Assembly (NCBI GenBank): GCA_027492575.1 | Contig: JAPUEM010000034.1 | Span: 7,884 to 63,794, forward strand | DNA: 55,911 bases | Origin: Propionicimonas sp. | GTDB taxonomy: Bacteria; Actinomycetota; Actinomycetes; Propionibacteriales; Propionibacteriaceae | Direction: 5' to 3' | Part shown: piece after piece, positions 17,939 through 26,903 of the stretch | How the letters are laid out: each line of letters opens with the position of its first letter | Position numbering within the stretch: position 1 is the stretch's first letter | Program-made: the position numbers and the translations under genes | The notes under the pieces: generated by a model | Told to the model about the DNA's origin: nothing | Database searches by the model: none | Seen by the model: the letters and a program-made list of their open reading frames with translations, nothing else

Positions 17939-19312
17939 GTGGCGCTGAGCGTCTTCGAGTTGTTCAAGGTGGGGATCGGGCCGTCGTCCTCCCACACCGT
18001 GGGGCCGATGCGCGCCGCGGTCACCTTCGTCGGCGCGCTGGCCGAGGCCGGCCTGCTGCCCGGCGTCGCGCGCATCAAGGTCGAGCTCTTCGGCTCACTG
18101 GGCGCGACCGGCCACGGACACGGCAGCGTGCCGGCGGTCGTCCTCGGGCTGCTGGGCGAGCATCCCGAGACGGTCGATCCCCGGCTCTGCCAGCCAACCC
18201 TGGCCACCGTCCGGGAGCGCAGGACGCTCGACCTGCCGGACGGCCCCACCATCGCCTTCGACCCGGACGAGGACATCGTCCTCTATAGACGTAGAGCGCT
18301 ACCCACCCACTCCAACGGCATGATCTTCACCGCCTGGGACGCGGCCGGCCTCGAGCTGGTCTCCCGCCGGTACTACTCCGTCGGCGGCGGCTTCGTCGCG
18401 GACGAGCGTCTCGAAGGCCCCGACCGCATCGTCGCCGACCCGACTCCGGTGCCCTACCCGTTCAGTTCCGGCGCGGAGTTGCTCGAACAGTGCAGGCTCA
18501 CCGGCTTCTCGGTGGGACGCCTGGTGCGCGAGAACGAGCGTGCCTGGCGCACCGACGCCGAGATCGACGCCGGCCTGCTGCACCTGTGGGACGTGATGCA
18601 GGAGTGCATCGCCAACGGTCTGACCACCGAGGGCCTGCTGCCCGGCGGTCTCCGCGTCCGGCGCCGGGCGCCCGAACTGCTCAACGGTCTGGAAGCCGAA
18701 GGAGACGACGGCGATCCGCTGCGCGGCATGGACTGGATCACCCTCTACGCCCTGGCGGTCAACGAGGAGAACGCCGCCGGCGGACGCGTGGTCACGGCAC
18801 CCACCAACGGAGCGGCCGGGGTGATTCCGGCGGTGCTGAAGTACTACACCCAGTTCGTCCCGGGCGCGGGCGACCGCGGCGTGATCCGCTTCCTGCTCAC
18901 CGCCGGCGGGATCGGCACGATCATCAAGGAGCGAGCCTCCATCTCGGGCGCCGAGGTCGGCTGCCAGGGCGAGATCGGAGCCGCCTGCTCGATGGCCGCG
19001 GCCGGCATGGCCGCCGTCATGGGCGGCACCCCGGCTCAGGTGGAGAACGCCGCCGAGATCGGCATGGAGCACAACCTGGGCCTCACCTGCGATCCGGTCG
19101 GCGGGCTCGTCCAGATCCCCTGCATCGAGCGCAACGCGATCGCCGCGGTGAAGGCGATCACCGCCGCCCGGACGGCGCTGCGCGGCGACGGCACCCACAT
19201 CGTCTCCTTCGACAACGTGCTCAAGACCATGCGCCAGACCGGCGCCGACATGAGCGTGAAGTACAAGGAGACCGCCCGCGGCGGTCTGGCCGTCAACGTC
19301 ATCGAATGCTGA
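17939..19312 (+). CDS. sdaA: L-serine dehydratase, single-chain iron-sulfur type
   Basis: 457 residues. The N-terminal beta domain carries [13 protein letters not shown]; the C-terminal alpha domain has the cluster cysteines in [12 protein letters not shown] and [16 protein letters not shown]. It deaminates L-serine to pyruvate and ammonia using an oxygen-sensitive [4Fe-4S] cluster. The GTG start at 17939 follows a GGATAGGCT box by a few bases, which suggests a leaderless transcript. The length matches fused E. coli-type SdaA/SdaB. Confidence 0.95.
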   Translation: MALSVFELFKVGIGPSSSHTVGPMRAAVTFVGALAEAGLLPGVARIKVELFGSLGATGHGHGSVPAVVLGLLGEHPETVDPRLCQPTLATVRERRTLDLPDGPTIAFDPDEDIVLYRRRALPTHSNGMIFTAWDAAGLELVSRRYYSVGGGFVADERLEGPDRIVADPTPVPYPFSSGAELLEQCRLTGFSVGRLVRENERAWRTDAEIDAGLLHLWDVMQECIANGLTTEGLLPGGLRVRRRAPELLNGLEAEGDDGDPLRGMDWITLYALAVNEENAAGGRVVTAPTNGAAGVIPAVLKYYTQFVPGAGDRGVIRFLLTAGGIGTIIKERASISGAEVGCQGEIGAACSMAAAGMAAVMGGTPAQVENAAEIGMEHNLGLTCDPVGGLVQIPCIERNAIAAVKAITAARTALRGDGTHIVSFDNVLKTMRQTGADMSVKYKETARGGLAVNVIEC

Positions 19313-19336
19313 GTGCCCCCGTCCGGCACCGGCCTG

Positions 19337-19410
19337 TGCAGTTGCTGCCACATAGGCGCTCTCCGCGACAGATATGGCAGGGACAGGCGATATATGGCAG
19401 TAACTGCGCA
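19337..19410. repeat. Palindromic repeat (TTACTGCCATATA family), copy 1
   Basis: TGCAGTTGCTGCCACATAG (19337-19355) pairs imperfectly with CGATATATGGCAGTAACTGC (19388-19407). An extra internal GATATGGCAG is at 19371-19380. The same family is at 36411-36472. It lies between sdaA and the YghZ-like gene. Confidence 0.8.
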
Positions 19411-19499
19411 GGCCTCCCGGGGATCTCCGAGCGGGCCTAGCGCGGGTGCGGAGGCCGAGCACGCCGGATAGGCTCGGATGGCCAACGAAAGGGTGACCG

Positions 19500-20555
19500 A
19501 TGCCGATCCTCGACCAGTTCCACGCCGACCCCGACCGCTACGACGGACGCATGCCCTACCGCGCCCTGGGCGCCAGCGGACTGAAGCTGCCGGCGATCTC
19601 GCTGGGGCTGTGGCACAACTTCGGCGACGACGTCCCGTTCGCCACGCAGCGCGACATCCTGCGGCGGGCCTTCGATCTGGGCGTCACCCACTTCGACCTG
19701 GCCAACAACTACGGCCCGCCCTACGGCAGCGCCGAGACCAACTTCGGCCGCCACCTCAGGGAGAGCTTCGCCCACCACCGCGACGAGCTGATCATCTCGT
19801 CCAAGGCCGGCTGGGACATGTGGCCCGGCCCGTACGGCGACTTCGGCTCGCGCAAGTACCTGCTGGCCTCGCTCGACGGGTCGCTGGAGCGGCTCGGGCT
19901 CGACTACGTCGACATCTTCTACCACCACCGCTTCGACCCGTCGACGCCGCTGGAAGAGACCATGGGCGCGCTCGACACGGCGGTGCGCAGCGGGCGGGCG
20001 CTGTACGTCGGCATCTCGTCCTACTCCGCCGCCCGGACGCGGGAGGCCGTCGCGATCGCCCGCGACCTCAAGCTGCCGCTGGTGATCCACCAGCCCTCCT
20101 ACTCGATGCTGAACCGCTGGGTCGAGGACGCCACTGCCGGCGAGAGCCTGCTGGACGCGCTGGGCGACACCGGTCTGGGCTGCATCGCCTTCTCGCCGCT
20201 GGCGCAGGGCATGCTGACCAACAAGTACCTGAACGGTGTTCCGGAGGGCTCGCGCGCCAGCCAGGCCAAGTCGCTCTCCACCGATCTGCTCACCGAGGAG
20301 ACGCTCACCCACATCCGTGCCCTCAACGATCTCGCCGCCGGACGCGGCCAGTCACTGGCCCAGCTGGCGCTCGCCTGGGTGCTGCGGGACGCGCGGGTCA
20401 GTTCGGCGCTGATCGGCGCCTCGTCGGTGAGCCAGCTGGAGAACAGCGTCGGAGCCGTCGGCAACCTGTCCTTCACCGCGGACGAGCTGGCCGCCATCGA
20501 TCACCACGCCGTGGAGTCGGGCATCAACCTGTGGGCGGGCCCCAGCCACGCCTGA
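19500..20555 (+). CDS. Aldo/keto reductase, YghZ/MgrA-like (L-glyceraldehyde 3-phosphate reductase type)
   Basis: 351 residues. The catalytic set is seen in HFDLANNYGP (Asp/Tyr), ISSKAGWDMWPGPYG (Lys) and IFYHHRFDP (His). The WPGPYG and SYSMLNRWVE segments are hallmarks of the YghZ subgroup (AKR14), which detoxifies methylglyoxal and reduces L-glyceraldehyde 3-phosphate. No close operon partner is present; the nucleosidase gene downstream converges on it. Confidence 0.92.
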   Translation: MPILDQFHADPDRYDGRMPYRALGASGLKLPAISLGLWHNFGDDVPFATQRDILRRAFDLGVTHFDLANNYGPPYGSAETNFGRHLRESFAHHRDELIISSKAGWDMWPGPYGDFGSRKYLLASLDGSLERLGLDYVDIFYHHRFDPSTPLEETMGALDTAVRSGRALYVGISSYSAARTREAVAIARDLKLPLVIHQPSYSMLNRWVEDATAGESLLDALGDTGLGCIAFSPLAQGMLTNKYLNGVPEGSRASQAKSLSTDLLTEETLTHIRALNDLAAGRGQSLAQLALAWVLRDARVSSALIGASSVSQLENSVGAVGNLSFTADELAAIDHHAVESGINLWAGPSHA

Positions 20556-20573
20556 CCCACGGTCCCGTCCAGG

Positions 20574-21317
20574 TCAGGGGAGGGACGGCATCGCGGCCAG
20601 CACCAGGTCGCGGGCGTAGGGTGCCGCGACGGCCCGCAGGAACCGTGGGAAGTCGACCCCGGCCTCAGCGTCCGCGCTGTCGGAGATGGTCCTGACCAGG
20701 CCGAACGGGACGCCGCCGCGGTGGCAGACCTGGGCCACCGCGGCGCCCTCCATCTCGACCGCGAGCGCGTCCGGAAGGTCGGATCGCAGCGCCGCCGCAG
20801 CGTCGGACGTGGAGACGAAGACGTCCCCGGAGACCACCAGCCCGCGATGGACGACCGGCTCGCCCAGCCCGAGCACGGCCAGTTCCGCGCGATGCCCGGC
20901 ACAGACCCGGCCGGCGGCGGACGCCAATACGCCGGTCAGGACGGGATCTGTAGGGATCCGATCCAGCCCGAGGCCGGGCACCACCCAGCGCCGGAACAGC
21001 GGACGGGCGTCGACGTCGTGCTGCAGCGCCGCGTCGGCCACCACCACGTCACCGGGTTTCACCGCCGGCCCCAGCCCACCGGCCGTCCCGACCATCAGCA
21101 CCGCGCCCACCCGCTCACACAGCAGCGCAGCGGTGGTCGCGGCCGCCACCTTGCCGATACCGGAGCGCGCGAGCAGCACCTCGCGTCCGGCGAGGGTGCC
21201 GGCTTCCAGCTTCACGCCCACCGCTCGTTCGGTGCGGACGCCGCCACCGGCGCGCAGCGCAGCGGCGAGGGCGGCGACCTCCTCGTCCATCGCGGCGATG
21301 ATTCCGATCACGGACAC
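20574..21317 (-). CDS. mtnN: 5'-methylthioadenosine/S-adenosylhomocysteine nucleosidase
   Basis: 247 residues with the Pfs fold: IGIIAAMDEEV at the start (catalytic Glu12), VLMVGTAGGL, VEMEGAAVAQVC (ribose-binding Glu) and RTISDSAD (catalytic Asp). It cleaves adenine from MTA and SAH for methionine recycling. A repeat fragment, CTTTGACAGGCTCAGGGATC (21344-21363), lies just upstream and may overlap the promoter region. Confidence 0.9.
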   Translation of the reverse strand: MSVIGIIAAMDEEVAALAAALRAGGGVRTERAVGVKLEAGTLAGREVLLARSGIGKVAAATTAALLCERVGAVLMVGTAGGLGPAVKPGDVVVADAALQHDVDARPLFRRWVVPGLGLDRIPTDPVLTGVLASAAGRVCAGHRAELAVLGLGEPVVHRGLVVSGDVFVSTSDAAAALRSDLPDALAVEMEGAAVAQVCHRGGVPFGLVRTISDSADAEAGVDFPRFLRAVAAPYARDLVLAAMPSLP

Positions 21318-21341
21318 TCCTCACAAACGTTGAATCAATGG

Positions 21342-21367
21342 CCCTTTGACAGGCTCAGGGATCGTCA
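21342..21367. repeat. Half of a GACAGGCTCAGGGATCG repeat
   Basis: Related to one arm of the palindromes at 2006-2046 and 35860-35900. It lies between the mtnN start and the ABC-2 permease stop. Confidence 0.6.
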
Positions 21368-21372
21368 CCTGC

Positions 21373-22170
21373 CTAGCGCAGGAACAGGGCCCGCAATCGA
21401 CGGGTGGTGAAGGCGATGCCGAGCGCCGACATCGCCACGAAGTAGCCCAGATGGACGAGGGTCGACCCCTCGAAGTGGCCGACCGACAGTTGTCGCATCA
21501 GTTCCACTCCGTGCCACAGCGGCAGCGCCATCACGAACCACTGGACGACCTCGGGGAAGACGGTGATCGGGAAGAGGGTGGCGGAGAACATGAACATCGG
21601 CAGCAGCGCGATGTTGATCCAGTCCATCTGCTGGAAGGTGTTGAAGTAGCTGGTCACCGCCATCCCCAGCGCCGCGAAGCCCAGCGCGATCAGCAGCGCC
21701 ACCGGGATCATCGCCAGCGCCCACCACGAGGTCGCCAGGCCCATGATCGCGATCACGGCGGTGAACCCGAGGGCGTACAGGAAGCCGCGGAAGAGGGCCA
21801 TGAAGATCTCGCCGATCGCGACATCCAGCGGCCCCATCGAGGTGGCGAGCATCCCCTGGTACAGCTTGGCGAACTTCAGCTTGAAGAAGACGTTCCAGGT
21901 GGAGTCGTAGATCGCGCCGTTCATCGCGGACGTAGCCAGCAGCGCCGGTGCGATGAACGCCGCGTACGGGATCGGACGTCCGCCCGGCCCGGCCACGTCC
22001 CCGATCAGCTGACCCAGCCCGAAACCCATCGCCAGCAGGTAGAAGACCGGCTCGAAGAAGCCGGAGAGGATGACGATCCAGTTCTGGTTGCGGATCACTC
22101 GGAAGCCGCGTTCGATGATCGCCCGGGCGTTCCCGGAGGAGTTCGCCGCGACCCAGCCCGTCACGCTCAT
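21373..22170 (-). CDS. ABC-2 type transporter permease (second)
   Basis: 265 residues with six hydrophobic helices and the ABC-2 membrane domain pattern (GFFEPVFYLLAMGFGLG; FPEVVQWFVMALPLWHGVELMRQL). The ATG at 22170 overlaps the stop of the upstream permease by 4 nt (ATGA), so translation is coupled. The pair resembles NodJ/daunorubicin-type exporters. With the ATPase at 23097-24014 it forms a three-gene exporter; the substrate is unknown. Confidence 0.9.
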   Translation of the reverse strand: MSVTGWVAANSSGNARAIIERGFRVIRNQNWIVILSGFFEPVFYLLAMGFGLGQLIGDVAGPGGRPIPYAAFIAPALLATSAMNGAIYDSTWNVFFKLKFAKLYQGMLATSMGPLDVAIGEIFMALFRGFLYALGFTAVIAIMGLATSWWALAMIPVALLIALGFAALGMAVTSYFNTFQQMDWINIALLPMFMFSATLFPITVFPEVVQWFVMALPLWHGVELMRQLSVGHFEGSTLVHLGYFVAMSALGIAFTTRRLRALFLR

Positions 22171-23018
22171 TTCGCCAGCCTCCGGGTGAAGAACCGGGCC
22201 GCGAGCATCGTCCCGCCGACGGCGTACAGCACCAGGACGCCGAGGTGGACGGCCACCATCCAGCCCGGCACCGGCAGCCCGAAGGCGAGCAGCCGGGCGA
22301 CCTGCGTCCCATGCCACATCGGCGAGATCCAGCCGATCCACTGCAGATAGATCGGCATCGACTCCAGCGGGAAGAAGGTGCCCGCGAAGAGGAACATCGG
22401 CGCGATGACGAACCGCTGCACCAGCGAGAACTGGTAGCCCTCGTTCTCCAGGGTGGCCGCGTAGGCCATCAGCGGGGTGCCCAGCGCCATCCCGGCCAGC
22501 GCGGCCACGACGATCATCGGCCAGGAGGCCAGCCCGGTCACCCCGGCGATCACCAGGATCACCCAGAAGATCGCGGCCTCGGCGAGGAACCGGACGCCCA
22601 CCGCCACCACTTCGCCGACCGCCACCTGCATGGCGGACGCCGCGGTCGCGGACCGCGCGAAGTAGAGCTTGCTCCACTTGAACCCGTCCATCACCGGGAA
22701 GGTCATCTCGCTGCCGGCCGACATCACCACCGTGCTGACCAGCAGCCCGGGCGCCACGAAAGTGAGGTACGGGACGCCCGCCACCCCGCCGGAGCCCGCG
22801 TCCACCAGGGTGCCCAGCCCGACGCCCATCGCGACCAGGTAGAGGACGGGGGTGAGCAGCGAACTGCCGACCGCGGAGGTCCAGTAGGCCTTCATGGAGA
22901 TCAGCCGCCACTCGGCCTGGTACCACCAGCCCCAGCGGCGCGCCCGTTCCGCCTGCTGGGCAGGCGGCAGGGCCCGGCCCGAGTAGGCCAGGGCGTTGCT
23001 GTCCACCAGGTCCGTCAC
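22167..23018 (-). CDS. ABC-2 type transporter permease (first)
   Basis: 283 residues with six hydrophobic helices. The conserved ESMPIYLQWIGWISPMWHGTQ segment mirrors the equivalent segment of the second permease, so the two are paralogues that probably form a heterodimer. It starts at GTG 23018, 78 nt after the ATPase stop. Within that gap is a 21-bp near-copy of the ATPase gene's 3' end (see the duplication feature). Confidence 0.9.
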   Translation of the reverse strand: MTDLVDSNALAYSGRALPPAQQAERARRWGWWYQAEWRLISMKAYWTSAVGSSLLTPVLYLVAMGVGLGTLVDAGSGGVAGVPYLTFVAPGLLVSTVVMSAGSEMTFPVMDGFKWSKLYFARSATAASAMQVAVGEVVAVGVRFLAEAAIFWVILVIAGVTGLASWPMIVVAALAGMALGTPLMAYAATLENEGYQFSLVQRFVIAPMFLFAGTFFPLESMPIYLQWIGWISPMWHGTQVARLLAFGLPVPGWMVAVHLGVLVLYAVGGTMLAARFFTRRLAK

Positions 23019-23028
23019 CTCGGCCTCC

Positions 23029-23130
23029 GCCCGGTGAGCCGGAGGCAGGCTTCGCCGCCCGGACCGACAGGCCAGGGGGCGTTGTGGTCGGTGAGGTCAG
23101 TCAATGAGGCTCCGTCCGGTGAGCCGGAGG
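23029..23130. repeat. Local duplication at the ATPase/permease boundary
   Basis: On the minus strand, CCTCCGGCTCACCGG(A/G)CGGAG occurs at the 3' end of the ATPase gene (about 23108-23128) and again just before the permease start (about 23028-23048). The second copy lies outside any gene. Confidence 0.6.
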
Positions 23131-24014
23131 AAGACATCCTCCAGCGAGGAGCGGCGCACCAGCGAGGTGATCGGCACCAGCCCGCGGTGCCGGACGGCCT
23201 CCAGCGCGGCCTCGCCGTCCTCGGTGTAGAGCAGGACGCGATCCGGCAGCGCCTCGAGGCGTCCCAGATCGCGCAGTTCGTCGACCAGCGCGCCATTGCG
23301 TTCCGAGCCGAACCTCAGTTCCAGCACCTCGCGGGTGGCGTACTGCCGGATCAGCGCGGCCGGCGAGCCCTCGGCGACGATCTTGCCGTGGTCGATCACG
23401 ATCAGCCGGTCGCAGAGCTGCTCGGCCTCGTCCATGAAGTGGGTGGTGACGATCAGCGTGACGCCCTGCTCCTTGAGCCGGAAGAGCCGGTCCCACAGGA
23501 TGTGCCGGGCCTGTGGGTCGAGCCCCGTGGTGGGTTCATCCAACAGCAGAACGCGGGGTTCGTTGACCAGCGCGCGAGCGATCGTGAGCCGTCGCTTCAT
23601 GCCGCCGGAGAGGTTGTCGACCTTCTCGTTCGCCTTCTCGGTGAGCTGAGCGAAGGCCAGCAGCTCGTCCGCCTTCGGGTTCAGGTAGGAGTACGGCAGG
23701 CCGAAGTAGCGGCCGTACATGATCAGGTTCTCCCGCGCCCGCAGTTCGCTGTCGAGGTTGTCGGTCTGCGGGACGACGCCCAGGTTCGACCGCACCTCGG
23801 GCCCGTTCACCTCCGGGTCGAGCCCGTTCACCAGCAGCGTCCCGGAGGTCCGCAGACTCGTCCCGCCGATCATCCGCATGGTGGTGGACTTGCCCGCCCC
23901 GTTCGGCCCCAGCAGCCCGAACGACTCCCCCGCCGCCACCTCGAACGAGATGGCGTCCACCGCACGCAGTTCCCCGTACACCTTGGTCAGTTCGCGGGCT
24001 TCGATCACAGGCAC
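23097..24014 (-). CDS. ABC transporter ATP-binding protein (DrrA/NodI type)
   Basis: 305 residues. Walker A GPNGAGKST at 36-44, Q-loop GVVPQTDNLD, signature LSGGMKRRLTIARAL, Walker B VLLLDEPTTGLDPQAR and switch His in VTTHFMDEAEQL. The C-terminal SLEDVFLRLTGRSL is the usual end of DrrA-type ATPases. It energises the two ABC-2 permeases encoded directly downstream. Confidence 0.95.
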   Translation of the reverse strand: MPVIEARELTKVYGELRAVDAISFEVAAGESFGLLGPNGAGKSTTMRMIGGTSLRTSGTLLVNGLDPEVNGPEVRSNLGVVPQTDNLDSELRARENLIMYGRYFGLPYSYLNPKADELLAFAQLTEKANEKVDNLSGGMKRRLTIARALVNEPRVLLLDEPTTGLDPQARHILWDRLFRLKEQGVTLIVTTHFMDEAEQLCDRLIVIDHGKIVAEGSPAALIRQYATREVLELRFGSERNGALVDELRDLGRLEALPDRVLLYTEDGEAALEAVRHRGLVPITSLVRRSSLEDVFLRLTGRSLID

Positions 24015-24024
24015 GCGGGCAACC

Positions 24025-24597
24025 CTACTCGCGCCCTACGACACCTCGGAACGCGGCGGTCGGCCGGCTGAAGCGGCGACAGACGTAGACGCGGGCGAAC
24101 CTCTCACGCAGCTCTGCCTCGTGCTCAAGCTTGGCGTGGCAGAACGCCATGACGGGACGCGCGAGTGGTGACGGGCTCGTCCAGCCGTCGTCCGATTCCT
24201 GCCAGCCCTTGTACACATGGAGATAGTGCTCGGACTCGGCGAATCCCCGACTCCGGTACCAGGACAGTGTCGCTGGATCCTCTCGGGTCCAGGCGTCGAG
24301 TACCTGCACTGTTCGGGGAAGGTGCACGACCGCTGCACGCAGCAGGGCTGTCCCGATTCCCTGGTTCTGATAGTCGGGATGAACGGCAACGGTGTCGATC
24401 GTGGCCAGCTCCTGATCGATCTCGACGTCGAGTAGGCCGACAAGGTTCTCGTCCACGATCGAGACGAGTTGGATCGCCGGAGTGGTGGGGCGCGCGGTCC
24501 ATACGTCGTCGTAATAGCAGGTCGTTAGAAAGGCGAGGGTGCGACAGCGCAGCCATTCCTGCGCGTCGGCAGATTGGTAGTTCCGGATGGTGGGCAT
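24025..24597 (-). CDS. GNAT-family N-acetyltransferase
   Basis: 190 residues from ATG 24597 (MPTIRNYQSADAQEWLRCR). The acetyl-CoA site is VAVHPDYQNQGIGTALLRAAV (Q/RxxGxG/A), followed by the C-terminal 'WYRSRGFAESEHYLH' strand typical of this family. The acceptor substrate is unknown. The last 40 residues, rich in Arg, run beyond the core fold. Confidence 0.85.
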   Translation of the reverse strand: MPTIRNYQSADAQEWLRCRTLAFLTTCYYDDVWTARPTTPAIQLVSIVDENLVGLLDVEIDQELATIDTVAVHPDYQNQGIGTALLRAAVVHLPRTVQVLDAWTREDPATLSWYRSRGFAESEHYLHVYKGWQESDDGWTSPSPLARPVMAFCHAKLEHEAELRERFARVYVCRRFSRPTAAFRGVVGRE

Positions 24598-24695
24598 GGC
24601 TCTCCCTGGTGATGGTGGACGGGTGGGTCTCATCACGCGCGGAACATGCCGACACCGTAGCACTGGCATTGTGCCGACTCCCTGACATAACGGCG

Positions 24696-25124
24696 CTAGA
24701 GAATTTCGGGGAGCAGAGTGAAGTGGCCACCACGCTTCGGAGTGAGGGCTGAGAAATGGCGGCGGTCGAAGGTGGCGATCTCGTCCACGCTGTACCGTTC
24801 GGCGACCGCGACCACAGACGCGTCAGTGCCACCCAACGGGAACGAAGCGAACCTGCGCACGAGTTCGGCCATCCGCAGCAAATCACTGGAAGTCAGCTCA
24901 ACAAGTCTGAAGACGCCGGCGGCGACCGCGTCCAGGAAGGCGGCCTCGGCCTCCGGGCCACCGTGCTTGTCGAGCCAGTAGCAGACCTCCGCGAGCACCG
25001 TGGGTGGTATCAGCACCACTTCTCCGGCCATGTGCAGGTCGCGGAAGAGGTTATTGGCCGCGAAGTAGTGCTCGTCCGACTGGTTCGAGAGCGCGACGAG
25101 CGGGCCGGTGTCGCAGACGATCAC
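24696..25124 (-). CDS. vapC: VapC-like PIN-domain ribonuclease toxin
   Basis: 142 residues from GTG 25124 (VIVCDTGPLVALSNQ). PIN acidic residues are visible in VCDTGPL, in VLAEVCYWL (Glu), in GGTDASVVAVAE (Asp) and in IATFDRRHF (Asp), so the Mg-dependent RNase site looks complete. The GTG overlaps the stop of the antitoxin gene by GTGA (4 nt), the classic toxin-antitoxin arrangement. Expected target: RNA, probably tRNA or rRNA; not inferable here. Confidence 0.88.
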   Translation of the reverse strand: MIVCDTGPLVALSNQSDEHYFAANNLFRDLHMAGEVVLIPPTVLAEVCYWLDKHGGPEAEAAFLDAVAAGVFRLVELTSSDLLRMAELVRRFASFPLGGTDASVVAVAERYSVDEIATFDRRHFSALTPKRGGHFTLLPEIL

Positions 25125-25342
25125 CTGCGTTCGCTGCCGAATCCCTGTGCCAGCACCGAGTCGATGTACTCCGGCGTGGAGCCGTTCGCTGGTCCGTCCT
25201 TGATCATCCCGACGAAGGCCGGCGGCCAAGTCCCTCGATGTCCAGCAACAGCCAGGCGGCGAACGTCCGCGAGCAGCACGTCGACCTGGTCGTCGGGCAA
25301 GCCCTCGATCAGGTGCAGCAACTCGTCGCGGTTGGCCGTCAT
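25121..25342 (-). CDS. Antitoxin partner of the PIN toxin
   Basis: 73 residues. The N-terminal helical part (ANRDELLHLIEGLPDDQVDVLLADVRRLA) resembles the DNA-binding/dimerisation region of DUF2281/VapB-like antitoxins. The C-terminal part ending in SVLAQGFGSERR would wrap the toxin. Called from its position: stop and toxin start overlap by 4 nt. The start is ATG 25342. Confidence 0.8.
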   Translation of the reverse strand: MTANRDELLHLIEGLPDDQVDVLLADVRRLAVAGHRGTWPPAFVGMIKDGPANGSTPEYIDSVLAQGFGSERR

Positions 25343-25392
25343 GAGGCCGATTGTAGGCGAGGCCCCCGTCCGCGCCGCGTTAGGCTGCCAAG

Positions 25393-26058
25393 GTGAGCCC
25401 CGATCTGCCCTCCACCATCGCGGGGCGGGTGGTGCACGAGATCGTCATCAAGAAGTCGCGGTTCATCGCCACTCTCGTGCCGGTGCGGAGCGTCGGCGAG
25501 GCGGACGCGGAGATCGCTGCGTTGCGCAAGCAGTACTGGGACGCGCGCCACAACTGCACCGCCCTGATCGTCGGGACGAACGCCGAGCAGCAGCGCTCCA
25601 GTGACGACGGGGAGCCGTCCGGCACCGCCGGGGTTCCCATGCTCGAGGTGCTGCGACTTCGCAATCTGACGGATCTGGTAGCTGTGGTGACCCGCTACTT
25701 CGGCGGGGTTCTGCTGGGCGCCGGCGGGCTCGTCCGCGCCTACTCGGGTGCCGTCACCGAGGCCCTCGACCGAGCTCGGCTGGTTCGCCGCGAACTGCTC
25801 ACGGAGGTCACCGTGGACGTACCGCACGCCGATGCCGGACGGCTCGACAACTGGCTGCGCGACTGGGCCGCCGGACACGACTCCGTCTGGGAAGAACCCA
25901 GCTGGACGGCGGTCGCCCGCTTCCAGTTGTTCGTACCGCCTGTCGCGCTGAGCGTTCTCGCCGACGATCTGGCAGCCTTCACCGCCGGAGCTCTTGTCCC
26001 GGTGACCGGCGCAAGCCGGGTGGTCGATGTCCCGGGTAACTCAACCACGCAGCAGTAG
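25393..26058 (+). CDS. YigZ/IMPACT-family protein
   Basis: 221 residues from GTG 25393. Hallmarks: KKSRFIATLVPV, DARHNCTALIVG, SSDDGEPSGTAGVPMLEVL and VTRYFGGVLLGAGGLVRAY. The bacterial relatives are RNA-binding-type proteins of unclear role, related to the eukaryotic Gcn2 inhibitor IMPACT. A TTAGGCT box lies about 11 nt upstream of the GTG, consistent with a leaderless transcript. Its 3' end overlaps the convergent hydrolase gene by 18 nt. Confidence 0.92.
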   Translation: MSPDLPSTIAGRVVHEIVIKKSRFIATLVPVRSVGEADAEIAALRKQYWDARHNCTALIVGTNAEQQRSSDDGEPSGTAGVPMLEVLRLRNLTDLVAVVTRYFGGVLLGAGGLVRAYSGAVTEALDRARLVRRELLTEVTVDVPHADAGRLDNWLRDWAAGHDSVWEEPSWTAVARFQLFVPPVALSVLADDLAAFTAGALVPVTGASRVVDVPGNSTTQQ

Positions 26059-26604
26059 GTCCGCGACCAAGGGCAGCGACGTGACGCCATCCGCGACGAT
26101 GAAGTGCCCCGCGTGCGGCACCGTGACGATCTTGGCACCGAGCGCCGCCCCGAGGTCACGGCTGAGCGAGGGCGGCACCAGGTAGTCGTTCTCGGAGAGC
26201 ACAGCGAGCCGGTTGCGGGTGCGAGCGACGGTGCGTTCCAGGTCAGGACGGGTCACTGTGAACGCCGCCAGTTCCAGCAGCTCCGGAGACGCTTCGATGA
26301 ACCCGGAGACGGCGATCAACGCACCGAGCGTCCAGTCGCCGTCGATGCGGTCGAGCGCATGCAGCGCGGTCACCGCTCCCAGACTGTGGCCGACGATCCC
26401 GGTCCGCTCGTCCGGCCTGCCGATCGCAGCCACGGCGGTGGCGACCCAGGGTTCCAACTCCGGCGCGTCAGACTGCGGCAGAGCGGGCACCTCCACCCCG
26501 ACTCCAGAGGCTTCGAGCTCGTCCTTCAGCCAGCCGAACCAGTTGTCCGCGGGACTCGAAAGGTACCCGTGGAGGACGATCACGCGATCCAGGCCCAGAG
26601 ACAT
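26041..26604 (-). CDS. Alpha/beta hydrolase, RBBP9/YdeN family
   Basis: 187 residues from ATG 26604 (MSLGLDRVIVLHGY). The HGY motif, nucleophile elbow GHSLG (Ser), and C-terminal 'ENDYLVP' (Asp) and 'PHAGHF' (His) complete a Ser-Asp-His triad. Small RBBP9-like serine hydrolases have poorly known substrates. The upstream alternative start would translate repeat-flanking DNA. Confidence 0.88.
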   Translation of the reverse strand: MSLGLDRVIVLHGYLSSPADNWFGWLKDELEASGVGVEVPALPQSDAPELEPWVATAVAAIGRPDERTGIVGHSLGAVTALHALDRIDGDWTLGALIAVSGFIEASPELLELAAFTVTRPDLERTVARTRNRLAVLSENDYLVPPSLSRDLGAALGAKIVTVPHAGHFIVADGVTSLPLVADLLLRG

Positions 26605-26667
26605 GGCGCGCAGCTTAACAACGCCCGCCGAAGCGTGGGCCCGCACGTAAGTTCCTCCCGCCGTGAC

Positions 26668-26838
26668 GCTTCGCTACAGGATTGTCGCTGTGACAGGGGT
26701 GGTGGGGCCGATTCGCGGGCCTCGCTGCAAGATGGCGGTTCTGACGCCCGGACTCTGGCTGGCAACAACCATCCTGCAGCGAAGCGCCCCCGCGAGCGTC
26801 CTGACCCCCGTCAGAACGACTATCGTGCTGCGAAAAGC
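26668..26838. repeat. Four-unit palindromic array (TTCGCTGCA family)
   Basis: Two forward units (CTTCGCTACAGGATTGTCGC at 26669; CTCGCTGCAAGATGGCGG at 26721) are followed by two inverted units (CAACCATCCTGCAGCGAAGC near 26766; ACGACTATCGTGCTGCGAAA near 26816). The order is forward, forward, reverse, reverse. It is related to 17798-17911 and fills most of the divergent gap 26605-26903. Confidence 0.8.
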
Positions 26839-26903
26839 AGGGAGAGCATGGGCTGGACGCCACCCAGTCACTCCGACTGCGCCAGGACGCATTAGGAACG
26901 AGC

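Noticed and set aside
21373..22926. 517-residue version of the second ABC-2 permease
   Set aside because: The N-terminal half is out-of-frame translation of the first permease. The ATGA overlap at 22167-22170 gives a natural start.
22245..24071. 608-codon plus-strand frame over the ABC-2 genes
   Set aside because: It covers parts of two genuine minus-strand genes with Walker and membrane motifs; it is a shadow frame.
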